This document shows, piece after piece, positions 32,984 through 44,747 of a stretch of DNA of 64,000 nucleotides. Position 1 is the first letter of the stretch. Each line of letters starts with the position of its first letter. Source of the stretch: Lomentospora prolificans (taxonomy: Eukaryota; Ascomycota; Sordariomycetes; Microascales; Microascaceae); NCBI GenBank assembly GCA_029532625.1, contig JARFXM010000011.1, forward strand, positions 4,229,501-4,293,500, read 5' to 3'. The notes below the pieces were generated by a model. That model did not search any database and was not told the origin of the DNA. It worked only from the letters and a program-made list of their open reading frames with translations. A program made the position numbers and the translations under genes.

Positions 32984-34302
32984 CTTTCCCGCCTCTTTTC
33001 AGGGCGTGGAGGACAGAGCAACTAGCCAGCCGTACGATCACATCTATACTCTTGGCTCTTATACATACCCCAAGAAAGAACTCATGCTCCAAGTAATCCC
33101 AAATTCTATGTTCTTGAATGCTCTCCCAAAATAGGGAACTCGCCCGCAGATGCAACCTATGCAGCCGCATCCCGGCGCAGGAATTATAAAAAATGATACC
33201 AGTGATCCAGCGGTTGGGTCATAGGCTCTCACTCCTCGATGACTGCGCTCATTTGAGCAAGTTTTCTTTTTTCGGGATGGGATGGTGTTATGGTGTTGGG
33301 CTGAACCCTGGCTGCCCCGCCATCGCTGGCAACAGAGCCAGATTTCCCCCCACCTTTATACAGACACATCCTTCATCCTTGGCCCACTAACACATCGCTT
33401 CATAACGCCTTTCTTGTGACGGACCACTAACTCCTTTCTCCCTCTCCCTCTCCTTCCTGCCCTTGCTCTTGGACCTGGGTTGTGCAACTCGGGGGACCGT
33501 GGGTTTGTGAACTCGGGTTTTCCCTGGGGAGGGCAGGTTCGATTGGGCAATTCGGAGCTCGGCATGCGGAAGGCTGGGCAAGATGGAGGGGGGATGGGGT
33601 ATTTTGGAATGATAGAATGGGGTCCGTTTCAATTGTTTTGTTTCTTGGAGTAGTTGGATATGTTTGTTATCTAGAAGTCTGAAAAGGATCCGATTCACGG
33701 TGGATCTAAAAAGTGATCAAGCATTGGGCGAAGAGACGCACGACGTCCCCTAGATCTACGAGATAGCCTCGAGTCCGTCTACCCAGACTCCAGAAGTTGA
33801 ACTTTATCCTTCTACCTTCCAATAAGCTCCCCGCGCTATATTCTAGCTCAATCTGCAAGGTGCCTTTCAAAACCCCTAGCGCGGAACACCCTCCTCCCCC
33901 AAGCACCGACTGACATGCCGCAATCCCACGGGGAAAACTTGCTCACGCTATGCCCCATTCTCCGAAATTTACGCAAAGCCAAACATGAACCGGGATTCTC
34001 ACCAGCCATCGGTAGCCAGTAGGCTTCTTCCTTACCTCAATATGTGCTAAGTCCGTGCAGCTCTCTTCTCCTTGGCAACCGGAGCTAGCCCGGCGGGTTC
34101 CAGTAGAATCTGTGGAAAGCTTGCAGCCTTGGTGTTAACCATGCAAGCCTACCATCACCCGTGGGAAAGAGGCGGGCGGCGTCGGCGCCAGCAAAATGGT
34201 GCGAGGCGAGTACATACCTGCCGAGTTTTACTGCTAAGGAAGAGGATGGGTAATATATACGCGCATGCCTTTCGATCCGAGGACTCGGGTCCCTGGTTGC
34301 CA

Positions 34303-34310
34303 TATAAGTA
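34303..34310 (+). promoter_or_regulatory. Candidate TATA element of the BIM1-like gene
   Basis: TATAAGTA lies 142-149 bp upstream of the ATG, followed by a C/T-rich leader (34367-34430) that resembles a fungal transcription start region. Position and context fit; no experimental support. Confidence 0.35.
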
Positions 34311-34451
34311 GAGCTATACCTCTCTCCAAGCTCTGAAAGCTTTACCTCCGCCTTTTCACACAACACTCATTCTCCAATCCTCCTCTCCACGTCCTCGTGC
34401 TACTATTTTACTTCCTCTCCCTCACTTTTGACAAGGCTATTGATCTTCACA

Positions 34452-35236
34452 ATGTCTTTTAAGACCCTCGCTCTTTTCGCGACCACCGCGTCCGCCCACT
34501 TCGGCCTCCGCTTCCCCGAGTGGCGCGTCGACTCTCTCGTCGCCGAGGAGGACTCTGGCGTTAACCAGCGCCTCTATCCTTGTATGTCTTCCCAGATCTC
34601 ATATTTCTAACCGAGTGAAACGGAAATAATATTAACAATCCTCCCCCAGGTGCTGGTGTTCCTGGCGATGTTGGTAACGTCACCGACTGGCCCCTCACCG
34701 GCGGCGGCCTTGAGCTTGAGCTCCACCACCCCTGGACGTACGTCTTCGTCAACCTCGGCCTCGGCCAAAACGTCTCCAACTTCAATGTCACCCTTACTCC
34801 TCAGTTCTGGAACACCACCGGCAACGGCACCCTCTGCGTTCCCTCCCTCCCTGTCCACCTCGACATCGAGGAGGGCCAGGAGGCTTCCATCCAGGTCGTC
34901 ACCATCGGCGAGAAGGGTGACTCCCTCTACAACTGCGCCAATATCCGCTTCACCAAGGACGCCAAGGCCTTCGGCGGTAAGGAATGCAAGACCGACGGTG
35001 TCGAGTACTACGTTGTCGGCTCCGTGCAGAACCCTAAAACCAGCACCAGCGATGTCCCCGAGCCCTCGAGCGAGGATCAGAGCTCTGATGGCAGTGACAA
35101 CTCGTCCAGCTCCAGCGGCGACTCTGGTAGCGGCGACAGTGCCGGTTCCGGCGCTGCTGTCGCCGGCATCTCCACTTATGCCCTAACCTCCGTTGTCGGC
35201 TTGACTATCGCCTTCGTCGCGGGCTTGTCCCTCTAA
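34452..35236 (+). CDS. BIM1-like (X325) copper-binding protein, GPI-anchored
   Basis: LPMO-like fold family that handles copper at the cell surface; the Cryptococcus relative Bim1 aids copper acquisition with Ctr1. Exons 34452-34581 and 34650-35236, 238 aa. The signal peptide MSFKTLALFATTASA is followed directly by His (HFGLRFPEW), the N-terminal copper-brace His expected in this family. The core shows TDWPLTGGGLELELHHPW, FNVTLTPQFWNTTGNGTLC and IQVVTIGEKGDSLYNCANI, with conserved Cys pairs and several N-glycosylation sites. A Ser/Asp/Gly-rich linker (about 35040-35150) leads to a hydrophobic tail (STYALTSVVGLTIAFVAGL) that fits a GPI signal. No enzymatic LPMO activity should be assumed. Confidence 0.86.
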
Positions 35237-35949
35237 ATTGAAACGGAGACATTCACTAACATATGTTGCACTTGATTGTCGGCATGAAGAGGAGCATAAT
35301 GTATGAGATACCACTTTTAGGAAGGAAGTAGGCAATGAGTTATGAAGCACCGGACTTGACTTCGATTCTAGTGAATACCCTAATACATTTTTTAGAGCGA
35401 GATTCAATATAACATTGGCTCCAAAACATAACCTAAATATGTTGTAATATATATACGCAATGAATGAAGCAAGTATGCATGAATGCCTCGAGCTTGAGAT
35501 GAATGCTGCAAACGCGCCATGCCAGGAAATGAATATATCCAAGTCTTCTCTCTCCTCCATGCTGACTGGAAACAACAGCGACTGGTGCAAAATCCAACTA
35601 GGTAATCACAAGCTGAAAAGGAACAAAGCACAAATAATCAAGATGGAAGAGTAAAGAGATAAGTAGGAAACCTTATAAGGAATCCAACGAGAAAAGACGA
35701 GAACATGCTGTAGGCATCGACCCCGACGAAGAAAAGAAGAACCATGGTATCTCTAGACGTTCAATACAAAGCGGAAAAAAGAAAAGATTTAAACGAAAAA
35801 AAAAATTCCACCTTTGCGCCCGTATGCATAACCGTCGTTACATGAAATTGACAAAAACCACATCATGCCAGAAATCGTAGGTATAAGAGAGGATGTGCAA
35901 TGCAATAAAAGAGCCTAGCCGTGGAGAGTGTTCAGCATTTCCTAACTGC
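35237..35949. other. Convergent intergenic region
   Basis: The 713 AT-rich bases between the BIM1-like stop and the kinase stop. No coding signal. Confidence 0.5.
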
Positions 35950-37803
35950 TCAAGTCCTCGCAACGGCCTGGTTGTTAGCGACAGAGGCCGGCTCGTCAGA
36001 GAACATCGCATCGAGGACTTCTGCTACTGAAATCCTCTGCCGCGGGTTAGGCACCAGCATTTCGCTCACTAGCTTTTCCATCTTATCGCGAGGGTTTAGC
36101 CGGCTTCGTGCTTCGGCGATCTCGCCCAGCCACATCTGCATCTGCGTTACAGCCGTGATGGATTGCTGCATGCGATTGCCTCCGCCGCGGTTCAAGTCGG
36201 CGATCAGCCACCACAAACGCTTCGGATGAGCACGGCCACCGCGTGATTCGGGAAGCGGAATTTTGCGAAGGACGTAGAGCATCGTGATGCCTAGAGCCCA
36301 GATATCAGACGCCGGTCCGCGAAGCTTGCGTCCAATAAACTCTGGGGGAACGTAATACGGCGTGCCACCCATAGCGGGTGCCTCACGTGTATACGTTGAC
36401 AGTCCGAAGTCGCAGAGCGTTGCCCCTTGCTCCGAGGAGTAGAGAATGTTCGATGGCTTGATATCATTGTGAAGTAGGTTGCGTCCATGGATGTAGTGAA
36501 GGGCGCTGGCGATATCTCGAAGGATCCTCTGCGCATCCGCTTTGCCGCCGATGAAATGGTCGTTGGCTTGGTTACGCCAAACACCCCTGGCGGACAGGTC
36601 CCGACTATCGACATGCTCCATATACAGGGCGAGATGTCGAGCATCACCGCCGTAAAGTTTAACAATGGACCCGTGCTGCAGCGCGTCCTGGCTCTGATAT
36701 TCGCGCAGCCACATGTCAGCCTGGTGAATCACGCTCCGCTCAGCGTCGTGGGGCTTGACATTTCCGCCAGCCGAACGAGTCTTGAGCACTTTGACGGTGA
36801 CCACCTGATTCGGGACATGGGAACAATTTGCGGTATACACGGTAGAGGCGACGGCAGAGGCAATCTGGTCAAGCTTGGTAACCTGGTAGGGGGCCAAGTC
36901 ACTGGTTCCTGGAATATGAACGGTCTCGCCTTTCTCGAGGCCTACAAGAGCCTGGCCGTTGGATCGAACGAGCTCCCCAGACGCCGGTCGCACCGGGACA
37001 CATACCAAGACGCCGTCCTTGGTCTTGTCGGAAGCGTCTCCTGTCCGGGCTTTCTTATCATTACGGGATGAGTCATCGACATCGTCGGTCGAAGGGCGTT
37101 TGCCTGACGAGTTGAATACTAGTACCTCCTTGGGCGGGCTAACTTGTTCGGCTCCTGGGTTGAACTTGGGCATATGAACCAAGGCAGGTCTCTTCTTCAG
37201 TATCCTAAAATCCAAAACTTCGAGATCGTTGATGTGGATCCTCCAGGTCCCGGGAGCTAAGGCGCGGGTGGTGCCTGGATTAACCTCATGATGCGAAACT
37301 TCGTCATCGGCCGGGGGGTTAGATTCGCGGGTGAGAGTTATAGGGATGTCTGAGCGGTTGTATAGAATCTGAGCATCACTGGAGGGGTGATAATAAAGCT
37401 CGCACCAGAGGGGCGGGCGTGAGTCAAGACCGGTATTCTCACCAGGGATACGCACTTGGAACTTGACATCCTTGGCGGTCTGAGTCACAGCGAGGGCTTT
37501 ATGGTGTTGTTGGTCCTGGGATTCAGTGTCGGACAGGAAACGCTGCCACTGACAGTTCTCATTGCCAGGGCTAACGGAAGGCGTGCGAACGAGGGGGCGG
37601 ACGAGGAGCCGGATGCCGGCATCATGGTGGTGATCCTCGACCTTGAGGAGGTCGAGATGGATGGGAGAGGCTTCTAGATCATCGAACCAGTCAACGATGT
37701 CTAGGTTCTTCTTCTTCAGCCGAGCGTCTATCTCTGACTGGGAAAAGGGCTCCGTCTTTTCCTGAGAACAGGCCTCAGATGAGTCAAGGATTCGCTCGCC
37801 CAT
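35950..37803 (-). CDS. Serine/threonine protein kinase, non-RD, with long N-terminal extension
   Basis: Intronless 617-aa protein. The kinase domain occupies roughly residues 310-600: VVTVKVLKTR holds the ATP-anchoring Lys, HNDIKPSNIL (His445-Asn446-Asp447) is the catalytic loop, CDFGLS the Mg-binding loop, and GGTPYYVPPEF the activation-segment end. The HRD Arg is replaced by Asn, so it is a non-RD kinase. A C-terminal lobe with WALGITMLYVLRKIPLP and NPRQRISVAEVL fits an active Ser/Thr kinase. The N-terminal ~230 residues have a beta-rich pattern (IRLLVRPLV, PLWCELYYHPSSDAQILYN, PITLTRES, APGTWRIHINDLEVLDF) that recalls an FHA-like sandwich. A basic NLS-like patch is near KRPSTDDVDDSSRNDKKAR. 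Substrate unknown. Confidence 0.85.
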   Translation of the reverse strand: MGERILDSSEACSQEKTEPFSQSEIDARLKKKNLDIVDWFDDLEASPIHLDLLKVEDHHHDAGIRLLVRPLVRTPSVSPGNENCQWQRFLSDTESQDQQHHKALAVTQTAKDVKFQVRIPGENTGLDSRPPLWCELYYHPSSDAQILYNRSDIPITLTRESNPPADDEVSHHEVNPGTTRALAPGTWRIHINDLEVLDFRILKKRPALVHMPKFNPGAEQVSPPKEVLVFNSSGKRPSTDDVDDSSRNDKKARTGDASDKTKDGVLVCVPVRPASGELVRSNGQALVGLEKGETVHIPGTSDLAPYQVTKLDQIASAVASTVYTANCSHVPNQVVTVKVLKTRSAGGNVKPHDAERSVIHQADMWLREYQSQDALQHGSIVKLYGGDARHLALYMEHVDSRDLSARGVWRNQANDHFIGGKADAQRILRDIASALHYIHGRNLLHNDIKPSNILYSSEQGATLCDFGLSTYTREAPAMGGTPYYVPPEFIGRKLRGPASDIWALGITMLYVLRKIPLPESRGGRAHPKRLWWLIADLNRGGGNRMQQSITAVTQMQMWLGEIAEARSRLNPRDKMEKLVSEMLVPNPRQRISVAEVLDAMFSDEPASVANNQAVART

Positions 37804-40775
37804 TGTGACGAGCAGCGCGCAGGACCCAATGTCGCCTGGAGGCTAGAATTGGACGGACATTGTCGTCGCACTGGGAGCACTAGAGCAGTAAGAGGGGTCC
37901 GAGGTAGATTCAGAATAAGAATGACGGCCCCTATATAATATGGTATAAGAAAATGATGAAGCAAAGAGGAAAAAAAAGAAGGCGACAAAATGCAAGCAAG
38001 TCGCTCCGAATTTGAGTTTAAGAATTTCGATCGATGCGAGATGCGGGCCGTGGGAAAATGCGTTTAAAATTTAGGCATGTAGGACTCAGGAAAGGATGGG
38101 GAAGCGGGGGTTTTTCTTGCAAGACCAAGTGCAGTAACGCAACCCAGAGGAAGGCGGGATAAGAATAGCTGGTAGTCTGGGGCACAGAATAGAGTCCTGA
38201 GGTGAAAAAGGGAACAGTTGGAAGAAGAAGCGCTTATGGAATCGCCAGGAAGCAGATAGGGGTCTAGAAAACGAAGCCAGCACACAGCTCGGCAATCCAG
38301 CGAACACGGAATTTACCAGGTGGCCGGAGCGCGGAGGCAGACAGATGGCAGAGTAGCCCTGCTGATGGCTGGCCACACAAGATCTCGACAGTTGGGATAT
38401 GCAACGGGAAGACTCGAGATCCGAACGAACCAAGACAAGACCAGCCAAACTGAGAGTTGAGGAATGGGCACAAGAGCAAGCGGTTGGGTGAGCTAAATTG
38501 GGGCCACGGGTGCCTGGTCAGTCCAGCTGGCGGGAGGAGCGGACCAGTGACTCTAATAGGCCCTGCGTTGTGGTCAACTCGTCTTTCGTACTCACATCAC
38601 AGAGGAGGGCAAAGAGGGCGACTGAAGGGGCGTGCAAGTGTGGCAGTTGTGGCAGTGACAAGTGGACAAGGATTTAGCGGGTTTACAAGTGGCCCAGGGT
38701 TCCACAGTCCCCCAGAGCGGATGACTCTGTGTGTCCAGGAAGTAATTCGGGCGGTTTGGGGCTGACAAGCTCCATGTGGACCAGGCGGGCCCAACTTGGA
38801 ATCAGAGGGTGTATCGAGTACTGAGACTCTGTTAGCAGGCGCCCAAGTCACGCTGGTAGTGCGTACTTTGCCTCTCATGTGGCTGGAGCTGCTGTGACTC
38901 CGGGCTCAGCCTTCCTGCTGGCGGGCCACGGAGATCACGCTCTGCACCAAAGAGTGACCTCACCAAGAGCGTTGGCCCCTCATGGACTAGGCGGATGGCC
39001 AAATTGCGTTTCAGTCCGTCGTCAACTGGACAAATCAAACAGCTCTCACATTGTTCTCGTTGAAGTCCAAAGGTTGCCTTCTTTCTTGGTGTGAGCGAAA
39101 AATCTTGACATAAAAAAGTGAGCCATGTCCCTCTTTGTTGAGGAAGGGCGCGGGGTAACATCACGCCGCCCTGTGCTCGAAGCAGACTGACTGACAGAAT
39201 CATCTCGAGGTTAGAGAATTGGCCAAGTGCGACAAGTAGCGAACAAAGGCCGCCTCAGGTTGGCGCCATGAGCGACCACACCATACACTCAAACAGGCAG
39301 GATTAGTTCGAAGAATCTTCCTCTCGTTGGCCACGGCGCTCTTTGCCTGCATCGCTTTGGCAACCAGCTGCACTCGTTGTTAGGTTGATAATGTTGGAAG
39401 TTGGGTGTTCCCGGCTGCACACATTGGACGCCGTACCCTTTCCGCTTGCATGAGCGGGGGCCAGCATGAGAATCGGTGAGGTGAGAGTCTCACCTTTGAC
39501 AACCCCACCCGCCGAAGCTGAAAACTCTGCAGCCTGGTACAAAACGGCCCTTGTTTTCTTCGACTTTATTATAGTGACAGAGTAACCGGCATAGGAAGAC
39601 TATTATCATATTGTGTAGATTTGACGATAAACCTCCTTCCGACGTGGAGGCGTGGCTCTTTGCACCTGACCCTCAAATATCACGGCGAGCACGGAAATTC
39701 GGAGTGGCCTTCAAGTCCTTGTCTAAAGGGTCGGAAGATTGAGGTACATCTCTCCCAAGCAGGTATTTCTGGAATGCTCAGGGATGGCGGTCAGACTAGA
39801 AAGAACTATATACTTTGGTACAGGATACCAGATAATCCACCAAAGGACTCCTATCCGCTGTATAATTGTGTTTTATCCGAGGTACCAAACTGAGGTCTAC
39901 AGGTAAATTGCACCCTGTATTCAGGTACATGAAAGTACCGCAATGCTGACGGGCTCCCCCTCCTTCAGGATCCATAATGGTGTCGAGCGGACTTGATCAG
40001 CCGGCTGAGAGAGGAATACGACCAGCCATACCACAACAGTATGACGAACAAGTCCGTCACGGAGTACAAGGAGGCGGTACAAAGCAAGCTGTGTCTCGTG
40101 TGCTGAGCACTGTGCAACTGGGCCCGACGCTAAACAGGCGAACCAATAAAAGCTGAAGTCGCCCCCCCGTCGCATGAGACCGATCATTCCTGTTAGCCAA
40201 TCGCTTTCAAGCTGCCTGCAAGCCAGGCCAATCAGAATGGCAGCGGGCCAATTTTGCCATCATCAATGGCACGAAGGGGATTCCATTTTCGATTTCCGCC
40301 TCCCTTTGTTCTACTTCCGACACATCTCCCTTTCTTCGTGCCAAACAGTCCACAGTGTTACGATGCCATGGCCTGCTGGCGGTCGTTGCTACTCGGTGCC
40401 CCCCGGCCTCCGAAACCCTCGATCGTTTATCTCTCCATCTCGCCCACACACGCCGACAGTCCCTCCCCTTTCCGCCATCACCAAGCCAGACGAGATCCAG
40501 AACCCACGATTGAGAGTTCCGTCAGAATTCCACGATTTCGCTGAAATCCCCCCTGCTGAAACCGCTCCCAACTACGCTTTCGATCTAACGTACGAATTTT
40601 CGTGATAACCACCGAAAACCGCCAAAATGAACTTTCACATAGTTGCTGAACAGATCTGAGCACCTGTCCACCAGTACAGGTTTCTCGGAACTATTCTCGA
40701 CGGCTTGCGAACTACTCTCTCAATGATTTATTAGCTACCTGGACTCCTCTAACTTACCCCCCGATTTAACATAAC
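37804..40775. other. Long intergenic region
   Basis: About 3 kb between two divergent starts. Many short ORFs on both strands have no family resemblance and no consistent frame. The last ~500 bp are C/T-rich, as in fungal promoters or leaders. Confidence 0.5.
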
Positions 40776-42119
40776 ATGGACGATCCGGACTGGTCATGGC
40801 CTGCCTGGAAGTTTGGGATGAAGAGGGAAGACCTGTCAACCAAGTTGCACGACCAGTACAACACCTTTCCCTCTTCGATCCAAGACCCCGAAGCCTTCCA
40901 CCACGACGTCTTCGAGGTTGCCATTACCGCTTCGACCACCGATGAGTTTCACGAACTTATGTCTGCCCGGAAGCAGAAACGGCTACAGGAACTCGACGAA
41001 TCTCTCGAAGCTGCCGCCTTCGAGATCATCGCCCACCCCAAGCTCGTTGGAACCGAACAATGGCAGTACGCTCTCCAGCTCTTCCGGACGAGATCACTCG
41101 ATTCTCTCGTCCGATACTTTTCGAGCTATCTCCCCGAGAGCTACTTGGATCGCCAAACTTCCGGCGGAAACCGGTCCCACACCCCGTTGTCCACCGCGTC
41201 ATCGTATGCCGACTACAGCAGTGTAGCCAGCGCGACGACTGACCCTAGCAGTATCGATGCTGACGACGACGATTATGACGATCGCGAAGCTCATGCTCTT
41301 GTACCAACATTTCTCTCTTCAGACAAGCCTGTTTTCACCGACGAACCTGAAGATATCGTCGCCCCTTCTACTACGTCTTACCGGTCTTCTCCAATTGATA
41401 CCCACATCCCCTTATCGCCCGAGTCTATTGTCGAGGACCCTGATACCGCCGCCTCGTCGCCTGTAGACACCACCGATATACCCCAGCAACATACCATCCA
41501 CTTCCCTAAGCCGAAGCGACCGATGACCTCCTTCGCTAACGCCGACTCCGACGTAGCACAAGCCACGTCGTCATCTTCGTACGATGAAATTTGCCCCCCA
41601 CTTGATGGGGCTCAGACGCCTGCGATCTCGGAAGCGGATCTATCCGACAGCCGGTCCTCTGTCGAATCGATCAGCTTTTCAGGATCCGAATCTGGCAGAC
41701 GGAATTCTCGCGACTTCTCCATGGATGAAGAAGAGGAGGAAGAAGATGAAGGATTCCCCATTACCCAATCTCCAATAGGCTTGTTCGATGAGATGGAGGA
41801 CGCGTACAACCAGTACGATAGATTCACTGCGGATATTATACCTACCTCTGAAGTTTGTGACGTCCTGGACTCTGAAACTCCTACCCCCAGGCCGGAAGGT
41901 CCTGGTTCTTGCTCTTTTCAACCCTCGAAATCCGTTAGCTGTAGTATCCGGTCGTCGTCCGTCAGGTTGACACCATCAAGGGAAGCTAGGTCAAGCTTTC
42001 GGTCAGAGAGTCCCCTGCGATGCACCAGACGCACTCCCGAAGAAGCTTTTAGCCGCATACAGAAACCCGTCTCTGAACCATTCAGAGCGAGATTCAAAGG
42101 CAAGAAGCGATTTGATTAG
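40776..42119 (+). CDS. Uncharacterised acidic 447-aa protein
   Basis: Single exon starting MDDPDWSWPAWKFGMKRED. No named family recognised. The N-terminal ~125 residues look folded and helical, with repeated Leu/Phe and the sequence QYALQLFRTRSLDSLVRY. The remainder is Ser/Asp/Pro-rich and probably disordered, with acidic runs (DADDDDYDDRE near 41255; MDEEEEEEDEGF near 41720). The C-terminus is basic and ends RFKGKKRFD. Such a layout (small N-terminal domain and a phospho-rich tail) is frequent among Sordariomycete-specific proteins. Codon use and the strong ATG context (ATAACATGG) support a real gene. Confidence 0.68.
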   Translation: MDDPDWSWPAWKFGMKREDLSTKLHDQYNTFPSSIQDPEAFHHDVFEVAITASTTDEFHELMSARKQKRLQELDESLEAAAFEIIAHPKLVGTEQWQYALQLFRTRSLDSLVRYFSSYLPESYLDRQTSGGNRSHTPLSTASSYADYSSVASATTDPSSIDADDDDYDDREAHALVPTFLSSDKPVFTDEPEDIVAPSTTSYRSSPIDTHIPLSPESIVEDPDTAASSPVDTTDIPQQHTIHFPKPKRPMTSFANADSDVAQATSSSSYDEICPPLDGAQTPAISEADLSDSRSSVESISFSGSESGRRNSRDFSMDEEEEEEDEGFPITQSPIGLFDEMEDAYNQYDRFTADIIPTSEVCDVLDSETPTPRPEGPGSCSFQPSKSVSCSIRSSSVRLTPSREARSSFRSESPLRCTRRTPEEAFSRIQKPVSEPFRARFKGKKRFD

Positions 42120-44375
42120 CATTTTTGGAAAGGTGGGGGAAGAGAACGGAGAAGAGCGAGAAGAGGTAGAGAAGCAGCGACGCGAAGATGGATGGTGAAA
42201 GGTTGGCGCGGCGCGCGGTGTCCCTTCTGTACATACATACATAAGTGTCGACACGCTGTACATATCATACCCTTTAATGAGTTTCTTGTTTTTCCCCTTC
42301 TACCTTTTTTATCTCTCTTCCTCTCTCGTCCTGGAGAACGAAGGTCTTCTTTATATCCGCTGACTACGGCTTTTGGTGACCAGCCGTGCTGACCTTTGTT
42401 TATATGCAGGGACGTTTAAGTTGCCCCTCGTTGTCCCTGACATGAACTCACGATGACATGTTTTAGATTCTGTGATGATTATGACGTCTCTAAACGAGGG
42501 TAAGCGACTATATAAATCCATGACCAGGTAATGTGGCTCTGTTTACTTTCCCATGAGATACCCTCCTCCATATCGGACGCAAGATCGTGATGCTCGCGAG
42601 TGATGGGTGGCACGGGGTCATGTGTTCCGCACCTGGCACACATTAATAACGCAGTGAGGCCACACACACACAACCGCGCGTACCTTACATCTTGCATGAG
42701 TTTGGAGACGCCCAATTTTGTTTTTCCTTCGCCCTTGTGCCATATTTTCTTCCGAATTCCCATTTCCCGGGTATGTGGCACGCGTGTATGATACGAGATA
42801 ACTACGTCATATGTCCCATTCTCAAGGTTGCCATAAGAGAGTGAGCGGGTAAGATAGCCTGGCCCAGAACCCGCAGCTGACCGGAGAGGGGCTTGGCGGG
42901 GGTGTTTTGGTGCGAACGAGGCGGGGAGGCTGATGGCGGGCGTTTGCCTGGAATTGTCAGCTAGGCAAAGTACGAAGTAGTCATAGTGTCTGGGAATGGA
43001 CAGTCATTTCTGAGGCGCTGTTTTGTAATCACTTCTAGTCGCCTGCCTTGCTGGTTTAGCGATGGTTTAGAGGTTGGTGGAAAGAGGTAGAAGGGCGCGA
43101 GACGTCAAGTGTCGTTATCGATTGGTTGCCTTTGTCGTGGCTTGGCTCTAGGTTTATTCGGGCGATTTTACAGGGTTTGGGCAATCTTGGTCTGCAAAGG
43201 TAAGTGCCCTTGTGGCCTGGCGTTTGGGTCATTAGACGATTTATATACGCGTAGCCAGTGTGCGAATATATCGTGTGCTGGTTGCCCTGCCCTGCATATA
43301 ATTTAGACATATGTGATTCTCTCTGCTTTCGGAGCACTTTCCGTCTCTATTAGTTGGAGGAGTCAGTAGATATTCGACTATATCGAGTTAAGGTGAGAAC
43401 TTCGTACCTAAATAATGAATACTAATACTCTAGCCGGCGATCGGCTATGGCAGTTCAGAGCTCTGCTAAGGCCGCAAGCGCATCTGTTCTCCACTGTATG
43501 AGAATTGTCGGTGCCCAGGTGCGCGAACATGGGGCTAGGGTTGGAAAATGACTCTGTGAGCCGCAGATTAATTACTCATTTTCGCTCCATTTTCATTTCT
43601 GTTTCAACTCTCCCTTTTACGGGCGGTGGAAATTGACACAATCTCCATTTTGGCTCTGTTCCCCCACACCTTCTTTCCAGTACCAGAAACGAATCCAGCA
43701 AGCAGTCGATCTCGTGTGTCCGTGATCCGCTGGTCCCGGTGGAACGACACCCAAGCAAGAGAATAGCCAGCCATGCTTGCGTGCCCAATGAGTTTCCATC
43801 CCCGCCTTTCTCCGCGGCGCCCCCCCCCCCCCCCCCCCCCCCCAATTCGTCTGGGCCAGAAGCGACGGCGGCCTCTAAAATGCCAAGAATCATGGAGTCT
43901 TCGCTTTACTCGCTGGCCGTATATGTAGAAATTGATAGGTCCAGGATCGATGTGCTAGCAAGCCACCTACAGTTTGGCACCAGAGCACCAGAGCGAGCGA
44001 ACTTGGACAAGAACGGTTTCGTTAAAGAGTAAAGCCGTACGGGACGTAGGACATGGGCAACGCGGTTTCGGGGCTGGCTGGGTTACACAACGTGCGAGAT
44101 GCTGGCTAGAATTGGTTAGGCAGGCCTCGCGAGGAAGAAGGGGATAAAGTTCACAATCCTGCTCGCGGGGTTCACTTCATTTCTTTTTACTTTTATAGCA
44201 CCGAAGAAAGATATATGCCCAGCAAGTCCCAGGACCAATATTCAAGACTCTTGGCGTGGATGCAACTTATACGTTCCGTTGTCTCGTCTGGACATTGACA
44301 CTTATATCACAAAACATATCACAAAACAACATAGGAGACCTACAACACGACCACCGCGCAGGCCCAAGCCCCAAC
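42120..44375. other. Intergenic region
   Basis: About 2.3 kb without recognisable genes. It contains the C24 tract listed separately and a CACACACACAAC microsatellite near 42661-42672. Confidence 0.5.
43820..43843 (+). repeat. Poly(C) tract, 24 C
   Basis: Uninterrupted C run between GCGG and AATTCG. On the other strand this is a G24 run, which could form a G-quadruplex-like structure. Confidence 0.8.
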
Positions 44376-44747
44376 ATGACAACCCCGATCCTCACCCTAC
44401 TTGTCTTTACCCTCTTTTCGCTCCACGCATTCGCTCTACGCCTGAGACTAGACCCTAGCAAGACGGACGAGCCCGAGCCTAGGCAAGATCCGCCACCCGG
44501 GGGACAGTCCGGCGGCGGCAGTGCCACCAAGGACATATTTGTCTCGCGATCGGGCGGCCTGAGCACGGCTGCTAAGGCGGGGATTGGCATAGTGGTCACA
44601 GTGGTGTGCTTGACTAGTGTTCTAGGAGTCGCATTTTACCTCAAGCGCAAGGGGAGAAAGGATAGGAGGGAGAAGGGAATGGGAACTGGAACGGGAAAGG
44701 GAAAGAGAAAGGGAGAAGGTGACGATACGAGTGTCAGCGAGGCATAA
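44376..44747 (+). CDS. Small single-pass membrane protein (hypothetical)
   Basis: 123 aa from the ATG at 44376; the frame extends 40 codons upstream, but that part lacks protein character. A signal-peptide-like start (MTTPILTLLVFTLFSLHAFA) precedes an acidic/Pro-rich ectodomain (KTDEPEPRQDPPPGGQ). A single TM follows (AGIGIVVTVVCLTSVLGVAF), then a strongly basic Gly/Lys tail (KRKGRKDRREKGMG) ending DTSVSEA. This topology resembles the stalk and anchor of small fungal surface proteins. No family is recognised and the function is unknown. Confidence 0.55.
   Translation: MTTPILTLLVFTLFSLHAFALRLRLDPSKTDEPEPRQDPPPGGQSGGGSATKDIFVSRSGGLSTAAKAGIGIVVTVVCLTSVLGVAFYLKRKGRKDRREKGMGTGTGKGKRKGEGDDTSVSEA

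Larger units (their letters stand above)
32248..34451. other. Intergenic region RPD3 - BIM1-like gene
   Basis: About 2.2 kb. It contains an A25 run and a TATA-like box listed separately. Only short ORFs, none convincing. Confidence 0.5.

Noticed and set aside
40174..40605. 143-codon ORF upstream of the acidic orphan gene
   Set aside because: No domain, low-complexity Pro/Ser composition, and overlapping ORFs of similar length in other frames; better explained as promoter or leader sequence.
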